A stretch of DNA of 64,000 bases from Pedobacter arcticus A12 (GTDB lineage: Bacteria; Bacteroidota; Bacteroidia; Sphingobacteriales; Sphingobacteriaceae): the NCBI RefSeq assembly GCF_000302595.1, contig NZ_JH947125.1, positions 1 to 64,000 on the forward strand, written 5' to 3'. Each line of letters begins with the position of its first letter. The first letter of the stretch is position 1. The position numbers were made by a program, and so were the translations under genes. The notes below the pieces were generated by a model. That model was not told where the DNA came from, did no database searches, and saw nothing but the letters and a program-made list of their open reading frames with translations. This document shows positions 51,985-61,814 of this stretch, piece after piece.

Positions 51985-54018
51985 ATGGATTTTAAAATCA
52001 ACTCCCACTATAAGCCAGCCGGCGATCAACCTACAGCTATTAAACAGTTAGTTTCTGGGGTTGACTCTGGGGAAAATTATCAGACTTTATTGGGTGTTAC
52101 GGGTTCGGGCAAAACCTTTACCGTTGCTAACGTAATTCAGCAAACGCAAAAGCCCACCCTTATTTTAAGCCATAACAAAACCTTGGCTGCACAGCTTTAC
52201 GGGGAGTTTAAACAGTTTTTTCCCGATAATGCGGTCAACTATTTTGTTTCTTATTACGACTATTACCAGCCAGAGGCATTTTTGCCAACCACCAACACTT
52301 ACATAGAAAAAGATCTTCAGATTAACGAAGAGATAGAAAAATTACGTTTGCGCACAACGTCGTCCTTGATGAGTGGCAGGCGAGATGTGATTGTTGTTTC
52401 GTCCATTTCCTGTATTTATGGTATGGGGAATCCCGAAGACTTTTCTGCTTCGGTTTTTAGGTTTGGTGTGGGAACCCGTATCAGCAGAAATGCTTTTTTG
52501 CACCGTTTAGTCGAGATTTTATATTCGCGTACCACTGCAGATTTTAAACGCGGAACGTTTAGGGTAAAAGGCGATACGGTTGATATTTACCCAGCATATC
52601 TGGACTTGGCTTACCGTATTTCTTTTTTTGGTGATGATATTGAAGAGATGACGGTAATTGATCCAGGCAGTGGAAAGACCATTGAAAAAATGGATCAGGT
52701 GGCGATATTTCCGGCCAATCTTTTTGTTACACCACGCGATAGATTTACCAGTGTTTTACATCAAATTGGTGAAGATATGGTAGACCGAAAGGCTCAACTG
52801 GAAAGAGACGGACGTTTTTTAGAAGCTAAACGTTTGGAAGAGCGTACCAATTACGATATGGAAATGATGCGGGAATTGGGTTATTGTTCTGGAATTGAAA
52901 ACTATTCGCGTTATTTTGATAACCGCCAACCGGGTGCAAGGCCTTTCTGTTTGTTAGATTATTTTCCGGATGATTATCTTATGGTGATTGACGAAAGCCA
53001 TGTGACGGTTCCGCAGATTAGAGCGATGTACGGCGGAGACAGATCTCGTAAACTTTCCTTGGTTGAATATGGTTTCCGTTTACCTGCCGCTTTGGACAAT
53101 CGGCCTTTAAACTTTCAGGAGTTTGAAAATTTAGCGCCACAAACTATTTATGTAAGTGCCACACCTGGAGATTATGAGTTAGAGAAAACCGAAGGTGTTT
53201 TTATTGAGCAGGTAATTCGCCCAACTGGTTTGTTGGATCCATTAATTGAAATTAGGCCAGTGGGCAACCAAGTGGATGATTTGTTGGATGAGATTGACAA
53301 AACCATAAAAATGGGCGACCGTATTTTGGTTACTACGCTTACCAAAAGGATGGCGGAAGAGTTGGCAAAATACATGGACAGGCTCAACATCAAAGCCCGG
53401 TACATCCACTCTGAGGTTAAAACCTTAGAACGTGTAGAGATTTTACGTGGGTTACGTTTGGGCGAGTTTGATGTGTTGATTGGGATTAACCTTTTACGTG
53501 AAGGGTTGGATTTACCAGAGGTTTCTTTGGTGGCTATTTTAGATGCTGATAAAGAAGGTTTTTTACGCTCAGAGCGATCATTGATTCAAACCATTGGTAG
53601 AGCAGCAAGGAATGATCGAGGTCGGGTAATTATGTATGCGGATAAAATTACAGATTCCATGCGGGTAACAATGGAGGAGACAGACCGCCGCAGAGAAAAA
53701 CAGATTCTTTATAATGAGAAACATGGTATTGTACCAAAAACTGTGGGCAAATCCAGAGAAGCTATTATTGAGCAAACTTCTGTAATGGATTTTAAAGGTG
53801 GCGTACAGCAAATTTACACTGAAGACAATGCTGAGGTTACCTTGGCAGCAGATCCAATTGTGCAATACATGACTAAACCTCAGTTAAAGAAATCTCTGGA
53901 GAATACTAAAAAAGATATGCAGACTGCAGCAAAAGAACTCAACTTTTTATTGGCGGCAAAGCTACGTGATGAGATGTATGCGTTAGAAAAAATGATGTTA
54001 GAGAAATTTGGAGCGTAA
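51985..54018 (+). CDS. uvrB: Excinuclease ABC subunit UvrB
   Basis: 677 aa. DNA damage recognition helicase of nucleotide excision repair. Walker A GVTGSGKT at residues 37-44, the DNA-inserting beta-hairpin YYDYYQPEAF, motif II VIDESH, IGRAARNDRGRVIMYAD (motif VI), and a C-terminal UVR motif (ELNFLLAAKLRDEMYALEK) that contacts UvrC. Complete and normal in length. No uvrA or uvrC nearby. Confidence 0.96.
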   Translation: MDFKINSHYKPAGDQPTAIKQLVSGVDSGENYQTLLGVTGSGKTFTVANVIQQTQKPTLILSHNKTLAAQLYGEFKQFFPDNAVNYFVSYYDYYQPEAFLPTTNTYIEKDLQINEEIEKLRLRTTSSLMSGRRDVIVVSSISCIYGMGNPEDFSASVFRFGVGTRISRNAFLHRLVEILYSRTTADFKRGTFRVKGDTVDIYPAYLDLAYRISFFGDDIEEMTVIDPGSGKTIEKMDQVAIFPANLFVTPRDRFTSVLHQIGEDMVDRKAQLERDGRFLEAKRLEERTNYDMEMMRELGYCSGIENYSRYFDNRQPGARPFCLLDYFPDDYLMVIDESHVTVPQIRAMYGGDRSRKLSLVEYGFRLPAALDNRPLNFQEFENLAPQTIYVSATPGDYELEKTEGVFIEQVIRPTGLLDPLIEIRPVGNQVDDLLDEIDKTIKMGDRILVTTLTKRMAEELAKYMDRLNIKARYIHSEVKTLERVEILRGLRLGEFDVLIGINLLREGLDLPEVSLVAILDADKEGFLRSERSLIQTIGRAARNDRGRVIMYADKITDSMRVTMEETDRRREKQILYNEKHGIVPKTVGKSREAIIEQTSVMDFKGGVQQIYTEDNAEVTLAADPIVQYMTKPQLKKSLENTKKDMQTAAKELNFLLAAKLRDEMYALEKMMLEKFGA

Positions 54019-54031
54019 CATTACGCAAGAA

Positions 54032-54064
54032 TTGTAGTCAAATTGCGTTAAAGAATTATATTTG
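54032..54064 (+). promoter_or_regulatory. Promoter for the DUF4834 gene
   Basis: TTG at 54032-54034 and TATATTTG (TAnnTTTG) at 54057-54064, 22 bp apart. The ATG is only 8 bp after the -7 element, so the message may lack a leader. Confidence 0.5.
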
Positions 54065-54071
54065 CAAAACC

Positions 54072-54350
54072 ATGGGCTTACTAAAGTTTTTATTCATAGC
54101 AATCTGTGTACTTTATCTGATTAGGATTCTGGCTCGTATATTTTTACCGTTTTTATTTAAAAAGGTAGTGAATAATATGCACCAGAAGATGAATAACCAG
54201 CAAGAAGCATATCAAAAATATCAAGGGACTTATCAAAAGCCAGAAGGCACTGTTTCTGTAGATTACGTTCCGCCTGTAAAACCTCACAAACAAGTTAAAC
54301 TGGATGATGCTGGTGAGTTTGTGGATTATGAAGAGGTAAAAGAAAAATAA
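54072..54350 (+). CDS. DUF4834 family small membrane protein
   Basis: 92 aa: one N-terminal membrane helix (FLFIAICVLYLIRILARIFLP), a Lys/Gln-rich stretch, and a conserved acidic tail (VKLDDAGEFVDYEEVKE). A Bacteroidota-specific family of unknown function. 53 bp after uvrB. Confidence 0.8.
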   Translation: MGLLKFLFIAICVLYLIRILARIFLPFLFKKVVNNMHQKMNNQQEAYQKYQGTYQKPEGTVSVDYVPPVKPHKQVKLDDAGEFVDYEEVKEK

Positions 54351-54486
54351 AGTTTCTTGTTTTTCGAGTTCACCTTTTGTATGTTTTAAATCGCTGTTTT
54401 ACTGGGGTTTAATTATAGTGATTGATTGCGCACAAAAGTACTCAAACAGCCGGTATTGAGATTAACCATCCAAACGTTTAAAATTT

Positions 54487-55659
54487 ATGAATGACCAGGA
54501 AAAGCTGAAAGAACTGTTTTTATTGGATAAAAACATCTGCTTTTTAAATTTCGGATCTTTTGGCGCTTGCCCTAAACCTATTTTCGAAGAATATTTGCGA
54601 TGGGCTTACGAGCTGGAAAAAGAACCTGTACAGTTTCTGGTGAACAATGCTCCAAAGCTTATTGAAACCGCTCGAATAGCTTTATCTGAGTATGTTAACT
54701 GTCATCATGATGATTTGGTCATTGTTACCAATCCTAGTTATGCAATTAACATGGTTGTTAAAAGTTTAGCTTTAAAAGCTGGCGATGAAATTTTAGCTAC
54801 AAATTTAGAATACGGCGCCTGTGACCGGGTTTGGGAGTATTATACCCAAAAAGTGGGTGCAAAATACGTTAGGCAACAAATTACCTTACCTTTTTACAGC
54901 AAAGCAGATTTTGTAGAAAACTTTTTTGAGGGTCTCACGGATAAAACCAAGTTTGTTTACCTTTCTCATATCACCAGCGCCACTGCTTTAATACTACCAA
55001 TAAAAGAAATTTGTGCCATTGCAAGAAGCAAAGGGTTAATAACCATTATTGATGGCGCCCACGCACCGGGGCATATTCCTTTAGATCTTATAGATTTACA
55101 AGCGGATATTTATACTGGAGCCTGCCATAAATGGATGATGACCGCAAAAGGGAGCTCTTTTTTGTATGTAAGAAAGGATTTACAGCATTTATTTGATCCC
55201 TTGGTGATTAGCTGGGGCTATAAAAGTACGACGCCTTCTCATTCTCAGTTTATTGATTATCATCAGTTACAGGGTACAAGAGATTTTTCCGCATTTCTCA
55301 CCATTCCAAAAGCGATTGAATTTATGCAAGAAAATAAATGGACTCAGGTGGCAAAAAACTGTCGCGAGATTACACATGCCAATGCCAGTCGTTTTTGCGA
55401 ATTGTTTGATACAAAACCACTAGCGCCTATAAATGATGAATTTATGGGGCAAATGTTCAGTACCAAAATAAAGTGTAGCCAGCCAGATGTTTTGCAACAA
55501 CATTTATTTCAAAAATATAATATCGAAGTTCTTATTTCAAAAAATGAAAGCGACCTATTTGTTCGTTATTCGATAAATGCTTTTAACTCGCAGGCTGATT
55601 TAGATAAGCTATTTGTTGCGTTGAGCGAGATTAAAGAAAAGGGAGTATTGCTGAGTTAA
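54487..55659 (+). CDS. Class V aminotransferase, isopenicillin-N epimerase-like
   Basis: 390-aa PLP enzyme. Visible stations: CFLNFGSFGACPKPI at the start, TNPSYAINMVVKSLAL (phosphate-binding turn), IDGAHAPGHIPLDL (Asp contacting the pyridine nitrogen) and the PLP lysine in TGACHKWMMTAKG. LQGTRDFSAFLTI is the usual active-site Arg segment. The subgroup includes epimerases and Cys desulfurase-like lyases; the reaction here is undetermined. No signal peptide. Confidence 0.85.
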   Translation: MNDQEKLKELFLLDKNICFLNFGSFGACPKPIFEEYLRWAYELEKEPVQFLVNNAPKLIETARIALSEYVNCHHDDLVIVTNPSYAINMVVKSLALKAGDEILATNLEYGACDRVWEYYTQKVGAKYVRQQITLPFYSKADFVENFFEGLTDKTKFVYLSHITSATALILPIKEICAIARSKGLITIIDGAHAPGHIPLDLIDLQADIYTGACHKWMMTAKGSSFLYVRKDLQHLFDPLVISWGYKSTTPSHSQFIDYHQLQGTRDFSAFLTIPKAIEFMQENKWTQVAKNCREITHANASRFCELFDTKPLAPINDEFMGQMFSTKIKCSQPDVLQQHLFQKYNIEVLISKNESDLFVRYSINAFNSQADLDKLFVALSEIKEKGVLLS

Positions 55660-55760
55660 GCATGATGGAAATTCTTTTCTGTGGAAAGTGTTTTGGTTAA
55701 ACATGTATAAATTTAGGCTGTTCGGGATGTTAACGCAGCGCATCTCGAACTTCGAATAAT

Positions 55761-55777
55761 GCGGATTTGCAATCCGC
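55761..55777. repeat. Palindromic hairpin, possible bidirectional terminator
   Basis: GCGGATT-TGC-AATCCGC, a perfect 7-bp stem in the convergent gap between the aminotransferase and the GH18-CE4-GT2 gene, followed on the + strand by TTCTTTAC. Confidence 0.5.
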
Positions 55778-55824
55778 TTCTTTACAGAATAACTAGCAAT
55801 CATAAAGAAACACGCTAACTGCGA

Positions 55825-58800
55825 TTAACCACTTGTTTTTACATTTCCAGTCCTTGTTAAAACGCCCCATCCACTCATTTCACCTTTTAGCGCTTTCCTA
55901 ATTGCTTTAAACAATACATAGTACATCAATTGTCGCCATACAAAACGTTGGGGTATAATATAAAGCAGTTTCTTAAGTGGTTCTTTTTCTATTTTAAACG
56001 CAAAGCAGGCAAAAATCAGGTCAACTACCACAAAAATTGCATAGTAAAACACCATCAGTCCAAAGCTGGTTTTTAAAGAGAAAGTACTTTCTATCGCCGC
56101 AAGGTTAAACGCACCTAAATCAATTAAATTCCAAATTCCGCTGATTAAAGCGCCAAACATAAATAAATCGGCAAGCGGTGCAAACAAGGGCAATATAATC
56201 TGGAAAATGAGGATATTAGGCATACCGATCATCCCGAAATAACGGTATTTTTTATTAAATAAAGCATCCCTGTTTTTCCAAAAGCTTTGCATTACGCCAT
56301 AACTCCACCTAAAACGTTGTTTTAAAAACATATCAAATGTTTCTGGGGCTTCGGTATAAGCTATTGCATTGGTGCAGTTTTTAACAATGTAACCGGCTTT
56401 TAAAATACGCATGGTTAAGTCGCAATCTTCTGCCAAAGTATCGCTGGTAAAGCCTCCAACACTTTTAACCACGTCTTTTCTAAAAGCACCAATTGCACCC
56501 GGAATTACGGTAATGCTATTCAATACCTCAAAAGCTCTGCGGTCCATGTTTTGGCTGGTGATGTATTCTATAGACTGCCATTTGGTTAAAAAATTGTTTT
56601 CATTCCCTACTTTAACAGTTCCGGCTATTGCTGCAATATCTTTATGCTCGAAACCCTGCATTAGGTTTTTAATGGCGTCTTTATTCAGTTGCGTATCTGC
56701 ATCAATACAAACAATAAACTCGTAATTACTTAAAGAAATACCATAATTTAATGCAGAGGCTTTTCCGCCGTTAGGTTTGGTGATAATTTTTACCTTATCG
56801 TTGCCTTTAAAGGCTTCGGTTACTAATGCTAAAGTATTGTCTTTTGATCCATCATCTATAAAAAGCAGTTCTAAGGTTGAGTAATCTAATGCGAGTAAGC
56901 TTTCTATTGTTTTTACTACCGTAATTTCTTCATTGTAAGCAGGTATTAAAATGCTTACCGGCGGATAGTGCAATTGTATGGAACAGACTATTTTCTTCTC
57001 TATGTGCCGTTTTTTTAACGCTAATACGGTAATGATAAACAGCCGGACTAATGCTAAAACTATGGATAAAATAAATACATAATAAAGAAATTTATTGGTG
57101 TAGAAGAACGAGCTTACAAATAGCTTGTCGGCTTGCCCAATTAAGCCACTATCTGCATCATCTGCTATGAGCGGCATTACCTCGGCTTTTGTTTTACCTA
57201 AAATATCGGCAACCGTAGTAAATTTGTAACCCAGCTTACGGTAGTAATCTATAATGCGAGGCAATGCATTTATGGTTTGGGTACGGTCGCCGCCTGCATC
57301 GTGTAATAAAATCACACTGCCTTTATCGTGTTGCGCAATTACGCCTTTAACAATTTCATCGGCGGTAACCCCCGGTTTCCAATCTTGTGGATCAATAGAT
57401 TCGCCAACGTTGATATAGTTTTCTGCCCGGCTTTGCGCAACTGGTAAAACTTCTGCTCTTACCTGCGGTTCTGCATCGGCATTGTAAGGGGCTCTAAATA
57501 AAATGGTGCTTCTGCCGGTAATGCATTCAATTAATTTGCGGGTGGCGTTTAATTCAAAAACCACCCTTGCTTGGCTAACTTTTGAAAGATCGGGATGAAA
57601 AAAAGTATGGTTCCCAATTTCGTAACCAGCGTCATAAACATCTTTAACCAGAGGGATATTGTTTTCGGCCATTATGCCCACCATAAAAAAGGTGGCAGGC
57701 ACTTTCTCTCTTTTTAAAATTGCTAATATCTGTGGAGTGTAAGTTGGATCTGGACCATCGTCAAATGTTAAAATCACCTTTTTATCAGCTTTCCCAAATT
57801 TGTTAATTACGTATTTTGTGGGTAAAGAAACGTACTGCTGATCAATAATGGTTTTGCTTGCCGAGTCTACTTTTAGCGTAAGCTTTCCTTCTTTTGGTGT
57901 GGTAACTAAATCTAATATTTCCCCGTCTCCCGTATAATTTATACGATCGTTAAGTTCAACTTTTGTAAGTTCCTTACCTTTATAGTTCTGTTTATTTAAT
58001 GCCTCAATGGTTAAATCTCGCCTAAAAAATTTCCAAAGGCGAGGGTCTTCAGAACCTAAGCGCCACAGCGCAATACCACCAATACCCCAATCGTCGGCTT
58101 TGCGCATGATGTTGAAATTTGTAGCTGCATCGGTAAAATAAACTTGGTGTTTTACCTTACGGTTATCGGTATAGTTATAATGGAGGTTTCCCGATTTTGG
58201 ATCGAATAAAACTTTTGCATTGTATTGCTGTGCGTTGGAAATAGCGGTTTGGTAGGTCATGTTTATGCCTACACTGTTCTCTGGCCAGTCAAATCCGTAG
58301 CCTGCAATTGCCAAAATTACTTTAGCGCTTGGAATTTCATTGCATATTTTGTCTAACTTTTCCTCTACCCAATCTTGGTGAGATATGTCTCCAGGATTGC
58401 TCAGTTCGGTATGCTGATCATAAGCCATTAAAAAGATATAATCGTTGTACTTTACCAGCTCTTTTACGTTATAATCGTCGTTATCCGGAGAAATATCTTG
58501 CGTAACCAATAGCCCGTTTTTATGCATGGTTTCATAAAGTTGCTTTTGGAAAGCAATTAGGTATTCATCAGTAGATTCGTTCAACTCTTCAAAATCGATG
58601 TTTATACCGTCTAATCTGTATTTCTTTAACTGATAGACCAGATTATTGATGAAATGTGTAGTGTGCGTAGAGGAGTGGATTATTCTACGGACTGCGGCAC
58701 CGTCCCAATCGCCATCGATGAAGTTTTTGACAGAGGCAACCACCTTTTTATGATGCTTTTTTACAATTTTAATAACATCATAATCAATTTTAGTAGTGAG

Positions 58801-59226
58801 TTGGTCGGAGTCTTTTTTTACGAAGAAAAATTCGGGGATAACCCAATCGATTTTATTGATATGGTCATTTAGCGAGGTGTAAGACTGCGCATCCCAGTCA
58901 ACAAAAAAGCCAACATTTATCCTGTTGGCGTTGTTTGGATGTAGTTTTTTGTAAAGTTCGCGGTCTTTTTTGAGTTGGATAAGTTTGCTTTTGGCAATGC
59001 TAAACTCTTTGTATTTTGTTGATTTTTTTAGCTGTGCTACATTTTTTATACTGTAAGAATTGTAGGCTTTGCTTAAATCGGGGAGGGCGGGATATTTTTT
59101 AGAGGCTATGGTGATGATTACACATATTATGGAGATGAAGATGCTAAAGAACAACAACCTGCTTATCCATTTAAACCGCTTCCATCTGTTACTTGATGGG
59201 GTTTGAAAAATCTGTTTCGAGTGCAT
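55825..59226 (-). CDS. GH18-like / polysaccharide deacetylase / GT2 synthase fusion
   Basis: 1133 aa in one chain. Short cytoplasmic N-terminus and membrane helix (LLFFSIFISIICVIITIA); an extracytoplasmic GH18-like domain (about 90-400) with DGINIDFE at 206-213, the second Asp of DxxDxDxE being Asn209 but the acid Glu213 kept; a NodB/CE4 deacetylase (about 475-680) with Asp489-Asp490 in LTFDDGPDP and the metal His in GNHTFFHPDL; a membrane helix; a processive GT2 domain with ILIPAYNEE, DxD at 842-844 (CIDADTQL), TLAEDCDLT and Q970-R-F-R-W974; and C-terminal helices. This joins the activities of PgaB (deacetylase plus hydrolase) and PgaC (synthase), so a PNAG- or chitin-like exopolysaccharide is the likely product. 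Confidence 0.88.
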   Translation of the reverse strand: MHSKQIFQTPSSNRWKRFKWISRLLFFSIFISIICVIITIASKKYPALPDLSKAYNSYSIKNVAQLKKSTKYKEFSIAKSKLIQLKKDRELYKKLHPNNANRINVGFFVDWDAQSYTSLNDHINKIDWVIPEFFFVKKDSDQLTTKIDYDVIKIVKKHHKKVVASVKNFIDGDWDGAAVRRIIHSSTHTTHFINNLVYQLKKYRLDGINIDFEELNESTDEYLIAFQKQLYETMHKNGLLVTQDISPDNDDYNVKELVKYNDYIFLMAYDQHTELSNPGDISHQDWVEEKLDKICNEIPSAKVILAIAGYGFDWPENSVGINMTYQTAISNAQQYNAKVLFDPKSGNLHYNYTDNRKVKHQVYFTDAATNFNIMRKADDWGIGGIALWRLGSEDPRLWKFFRRDLTIEALNKQNYKGKELTKVELNDRINYTGDGEILDLVTTPKEGKLTLKVDSASKTIIDQQYVSLPTKYVINKFGKADKKVILTFDDGPDPTYTPQILAILKREKVPATFFMVGIMAENNIPLVKDVYDAGYEIGNHTFFHPDLSKVSQARVVFELNATRKLIECITGRSTILFRAPYNADAEPQVRAEVLPVAQSRAENYINVGESIDPQDWKPGVTADEIVKGVIAQHDKGSVILLHDAGGDRTQTINALPRIIDYYRKLGYKFTTVADILGKTKAEVMPLIADDADSGLIGQADKLFVSSFFYTNKFLYYVFILSIVLALVRLFIITVLALKKRHIEKKIVCSIQLHYPPVSILIPAYNEEITVVKTIESLLALDYSTLELLFIDDGSKDNTLALVTEAFKGNDKVKIITKPNGGKASALNYGISLSNYEFIVCIDADTQLNKDAIKNLMQGFEHKDIAAIAGTVKVGNENNFLTKWQSIEYITSQNMDRRAFEVLNSITVIPGAIGAFRKDVVKSVGGFTSDTLAEDCDLTMRILKAGYIVKNCTNAIAYTEAPETFDMFLKQRFRWSYGVMQSFWKNRDALFNKKYRYFGMIGMPNILIFQIILPLFAPLADLFMFGALISGIWNLIDLGAFNLAAIESTFSLKTSFGLMVFYYAIFVVVDLIFACFAFKIEKEPLKKLLYIIPQRFVWRQLMYYVLFKAIRKALKGEMSGWGVLTRTGNVKTSG

Positions 59227-59526
59227 TTTCTTTGTATAAAAGAACTAAGCAAATGACGTTAAATGATTGGAAAAATGGTTGTTAATTAATGTTAATATTT
59301 TCGGTTGAGATTTTGCTTTTTCCGATGCCGAATTGGGTTTATAAAAAGATGTTATGAGGAAAGGCTGCCGTTTTTGATGTGTTGTAATTGTATTTTACCA
59401 AACATCTTATAGTCAATACAACTCACCGAATCGCTAGTATGCTCCATTGTTTTAATGGAGTTGTTTAAAACAAAAAATGGCTTACAGTTTTTATCCGTAA
59501 GCCATTTTTAAACCTTTTTGAGGCTA
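59227..59526. other. 300-bp gap with the terminator of the tail-specific protease gene
   Basis: AAAATGGCTTAC pairs with GTAAGCCATTTT at 59474-59509, with T-rich sequence on the minus strand side, right after the protease gene stop. The rest of the gap is AT-rich with no other feature I can support; it must contain the promoter of the fusion gene. Confidence 0.65.
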
Positions 59527-61590
59527 TTATCTTTTGTCCGATTTGGTATCTAAGATATAATCGGTAGTGATTTTAAGCGTTTCGTCTTGTACAAAATCAA
59601 AGTTATCTTCTTTTACTTTTTCACTTTTGTTGGTGATTGGTGCTAAACCACGGCTTACCCTGCGTTCGTTTTCGCGTTTTAAGTTTTTGGCCTCTAAGTC
59701 GTCGCGTTGTTTTTTAAGTGCCACTTCGTTCAACGGTAAAGAAACGTCTTTATCTCTCTTTTTAAACTCAGAAATATCCTGTAAAAGGTAAGCGTATTCT
59801 TTGCTGGTTTTCATACGAGCATCGTGTTGTGCCTTTAACTCGCTAATGGTTTTTCCTAATTCAGCTACTTTTACATATTTACTGCTCGGAATCTCATCCC
59901 ACGGAAGTGCAGATTTTTTAGCGCTTTCCCCATAAACATCTGCAGGGAAAACCGTTGGAAACTCAACGTCGGGCGTAACACCTTTATGTTGCGTAGAGCT
60001 ACCGGTAATACGGTAAAACTTGGCCATAGTTAGGTTAATTTGGTCTTCCTTGTCTGCAAAAGAAGAGTCAATCCGTTTCATCGCAATAGCGGATTGTACG
60101 GTTCCTTTTCCGTAAGTGGTGTTCCCCACAATTACGCCTCTGCCATAATCTTGGATGGCTCCAGCAAAAATCTCTGAGGCTGATGCACTAAAACGATCAA
60201 TCATTACTGTTAAAGGACCATCCCAGAAAATAGTCGGGTCTTCATCTTTGTCTATATCAACTTTTCCTCTGTAATTTTTAGTTTGTACAACAGGCCCAGT
60301 TTTAATAAACAAGCCAGTTAAATCAATAGCCTCGCTTAAAGAACCGCCACCGTTTCCGCGTAAATCAATTATTATTCCATCAACTTTTTCTTGTTTTAAA
60401 GAGTCCAATACTATTTTAACATCTCTGGTGGTTGATTTATAATTTGGATTCCCTTTTTGCATTTCTGCCCAATCAGCATAAAATGCTGGGATTTCTATGA
60501 TACCGTATTTATAGGTTTTGCCGTTTTTTATGTAGGTTTTTACTTTCTTTTGTACCGACTGATCTTCTAAAATAATTTTTTCACGCACCAAGCTTATGAT
60601 CTTTGGTTGTGCAGATAAATCCTGGTCTTTAGAAAGTATTTTTAAACGTACTGTTGTGCCTTTCTTCCCTCTAATTAACTCAATTGCATTGTCTAAGCGC
60701 CAGCCAACAACATCTACAAATTCTTCGTTTCCTTGTGCTACACCTATAATTTTGTCGTCTATTTTAAACTGCTTGCTTTTGTCTGCGGGACCACCTGTAA
60801 CTACGCTTTTAATCGTCACAAATTCATTTTCTGAAGACAATGTGGCACCAATACCTTCTAAAGACCTTGCCATATCAATATTGAAATTGGCGGCATTTGC
60901 AGGGTTAAAATAGCTGGTATGTGGGTCTACGGCATCGGTAAACGCAGTCATAAATACCTGAAAAGCATCCTGATTGTTGATTTTGTTGGATTGTGATAAT
61001 AAGTTATCATATCTTTTCTTTAAAGATGCTTTAATTGCGGAGTCTTTTTGGGCCGTAAGCTTTAGGTTCAGATAATCATACTTTACCTTGTTGCTCCAAG
61101 ATTCGTCACTTTCTTTTTGGTTTGTAAACCATGGTAATTTCTCCCTGTCATAAACGTAAGCGTCGTTTTTTGTGAAATCGAATTTGTTATCTAGCTGTTT
61201 GATAGAGAAGGTGATTTTTTCGTTATAGCGCTTTTGGTAAGTATTAAACATAAAAAAAGCGGCACTTAAGTCTCCGTTTTTTAAATCGTTATCAAAAGTG
61301 TATCGGTATTGCTCAAAATTTTTAATGTCTGAGGTTAAAAAGTAACTACGGTTGCCGTCCATCTCTTTTAGATAATTCTCAAAAATCACACTGCTTATAG
61401 AATCATTAAGTACAATTTTTTTATAGCTGAGCGTAGTTACCAGTTCGGCAATTTCTTTGGCAACTTTTTGTTGACGGGGATCTGGTTTTAAGTTGTTTGA
61501 ACCTGGAACATCAATGTCAATAATTCGTGGTGCTGCAGTACAAGCAACGGTGGCGGCAATAAATAAACCTAAAAAAACTCTTTTCAACAT
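59527..61590 (-). CDS. Carboxy-terminal (tail-specific) processing protease, S41
   Basis: 687 aa from the ATG at 61590 (MLKRVFLGLFIAA), which gives a proper signal peptide; the GTG ten codons upstream is not preferred. Prc-type layout: N-terminal helical domain, PDZ domain (about 230-320), and the S41 core with IIDLRGNGGGSLSEA, catalytic Ser in MIDRFSASASEIFAG and Lys in TTYGKGTVQSA, followed by a charged C-terminal domain. Degrades or trims periplasmic proteins from their C-termini. The residue run VACTA at the signal end could act as a weak lipobox. Confidence 0.93.
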   Translation of the reverse strand: MLKRVFLGLFIAATVACTAAPRIIDIDVPGSNNLKPDPRQQKVAKEIAELVTTLSYKKIVLNDSISSVIFENYLKEMDGNRSYFLTSDIKNFEQYRYTFDNDLKNGDLSAAFFMFNTYQKRYNEKITFSIKQLDNKFDFTKNDAYVYDREKLPWFTNQKESDESWSNKVKYDYLNLKLTAQKDSAIKASLKKRYDNLLSQSNKINNQDAFQVFMTAFTDAVDPHTSYFNPANAANFNIDMARSLEGIGATLSSENEFVTIKSVVTGGPADKSKQFKIDDKIIGVAQGNEEFVDVVGWRLDNAIELIRGKKGTTVRLKILSKDQDLSAQPKIISLVREKIILEDQSVQKKVKTYIKNGKTYKYGIIEIPAFYADWAEMQKGNPNYKSTTRDVKIVLDSLKQEKVDGIIIDLRGNGGGSLSEAIDLTGLFIKTGPVVQTKNYRGKVDIDKDEDPTIFWDGPLTVMIDRFSASASEIFAGAIQDYGRGVIVGNTTYGKGTVQSAIAMKRIDSSFADKEDQINLTMAKFYRITGSSTQHKGVTPDVEFPTVFPADVYGESAKKSALPWDEIPSSKYVKVAELGKTISELKAQHDARMKTSKEYAYLLQDISEFKKRDKDVSLPLNEVALKKQRDDLEAKNLKRENERRVSRGLAPITNKSEKVKEDNFDFVQDETLKITTDYILDTKSDKR

Positions 61591-61670
61591 GCGTTTTACT
61601 TTTTCGAACTCTATATTCACAGGTAATATTAACGTAATTGTGTGGACAATGTGTATTTAATCTATAAAAA

Positions 61671-61693
61671 AAAGACAGAATCTATCTGTCTTT
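61671..61693 (-). terminator. Terminator between amidase and protease genes
   Basis: AAAGACAGA pairs with TCTGTCTTT around 5 bases; the minus strand continues into eight T. It follows the amidase gene by about 120 bp. Confidence 0.75.
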
Positions 61694-61814
61694 ACGAAAG
61701 CAAGTTTACGTATAAATTTTTTTAAATAGATAGCTGTTTGAATTTTAGAGATTTATGTCTGGAAATTTGTTGTTTTATGACGATTCGCTAACGAAGCTTA
61801 GATACGATATAGCT

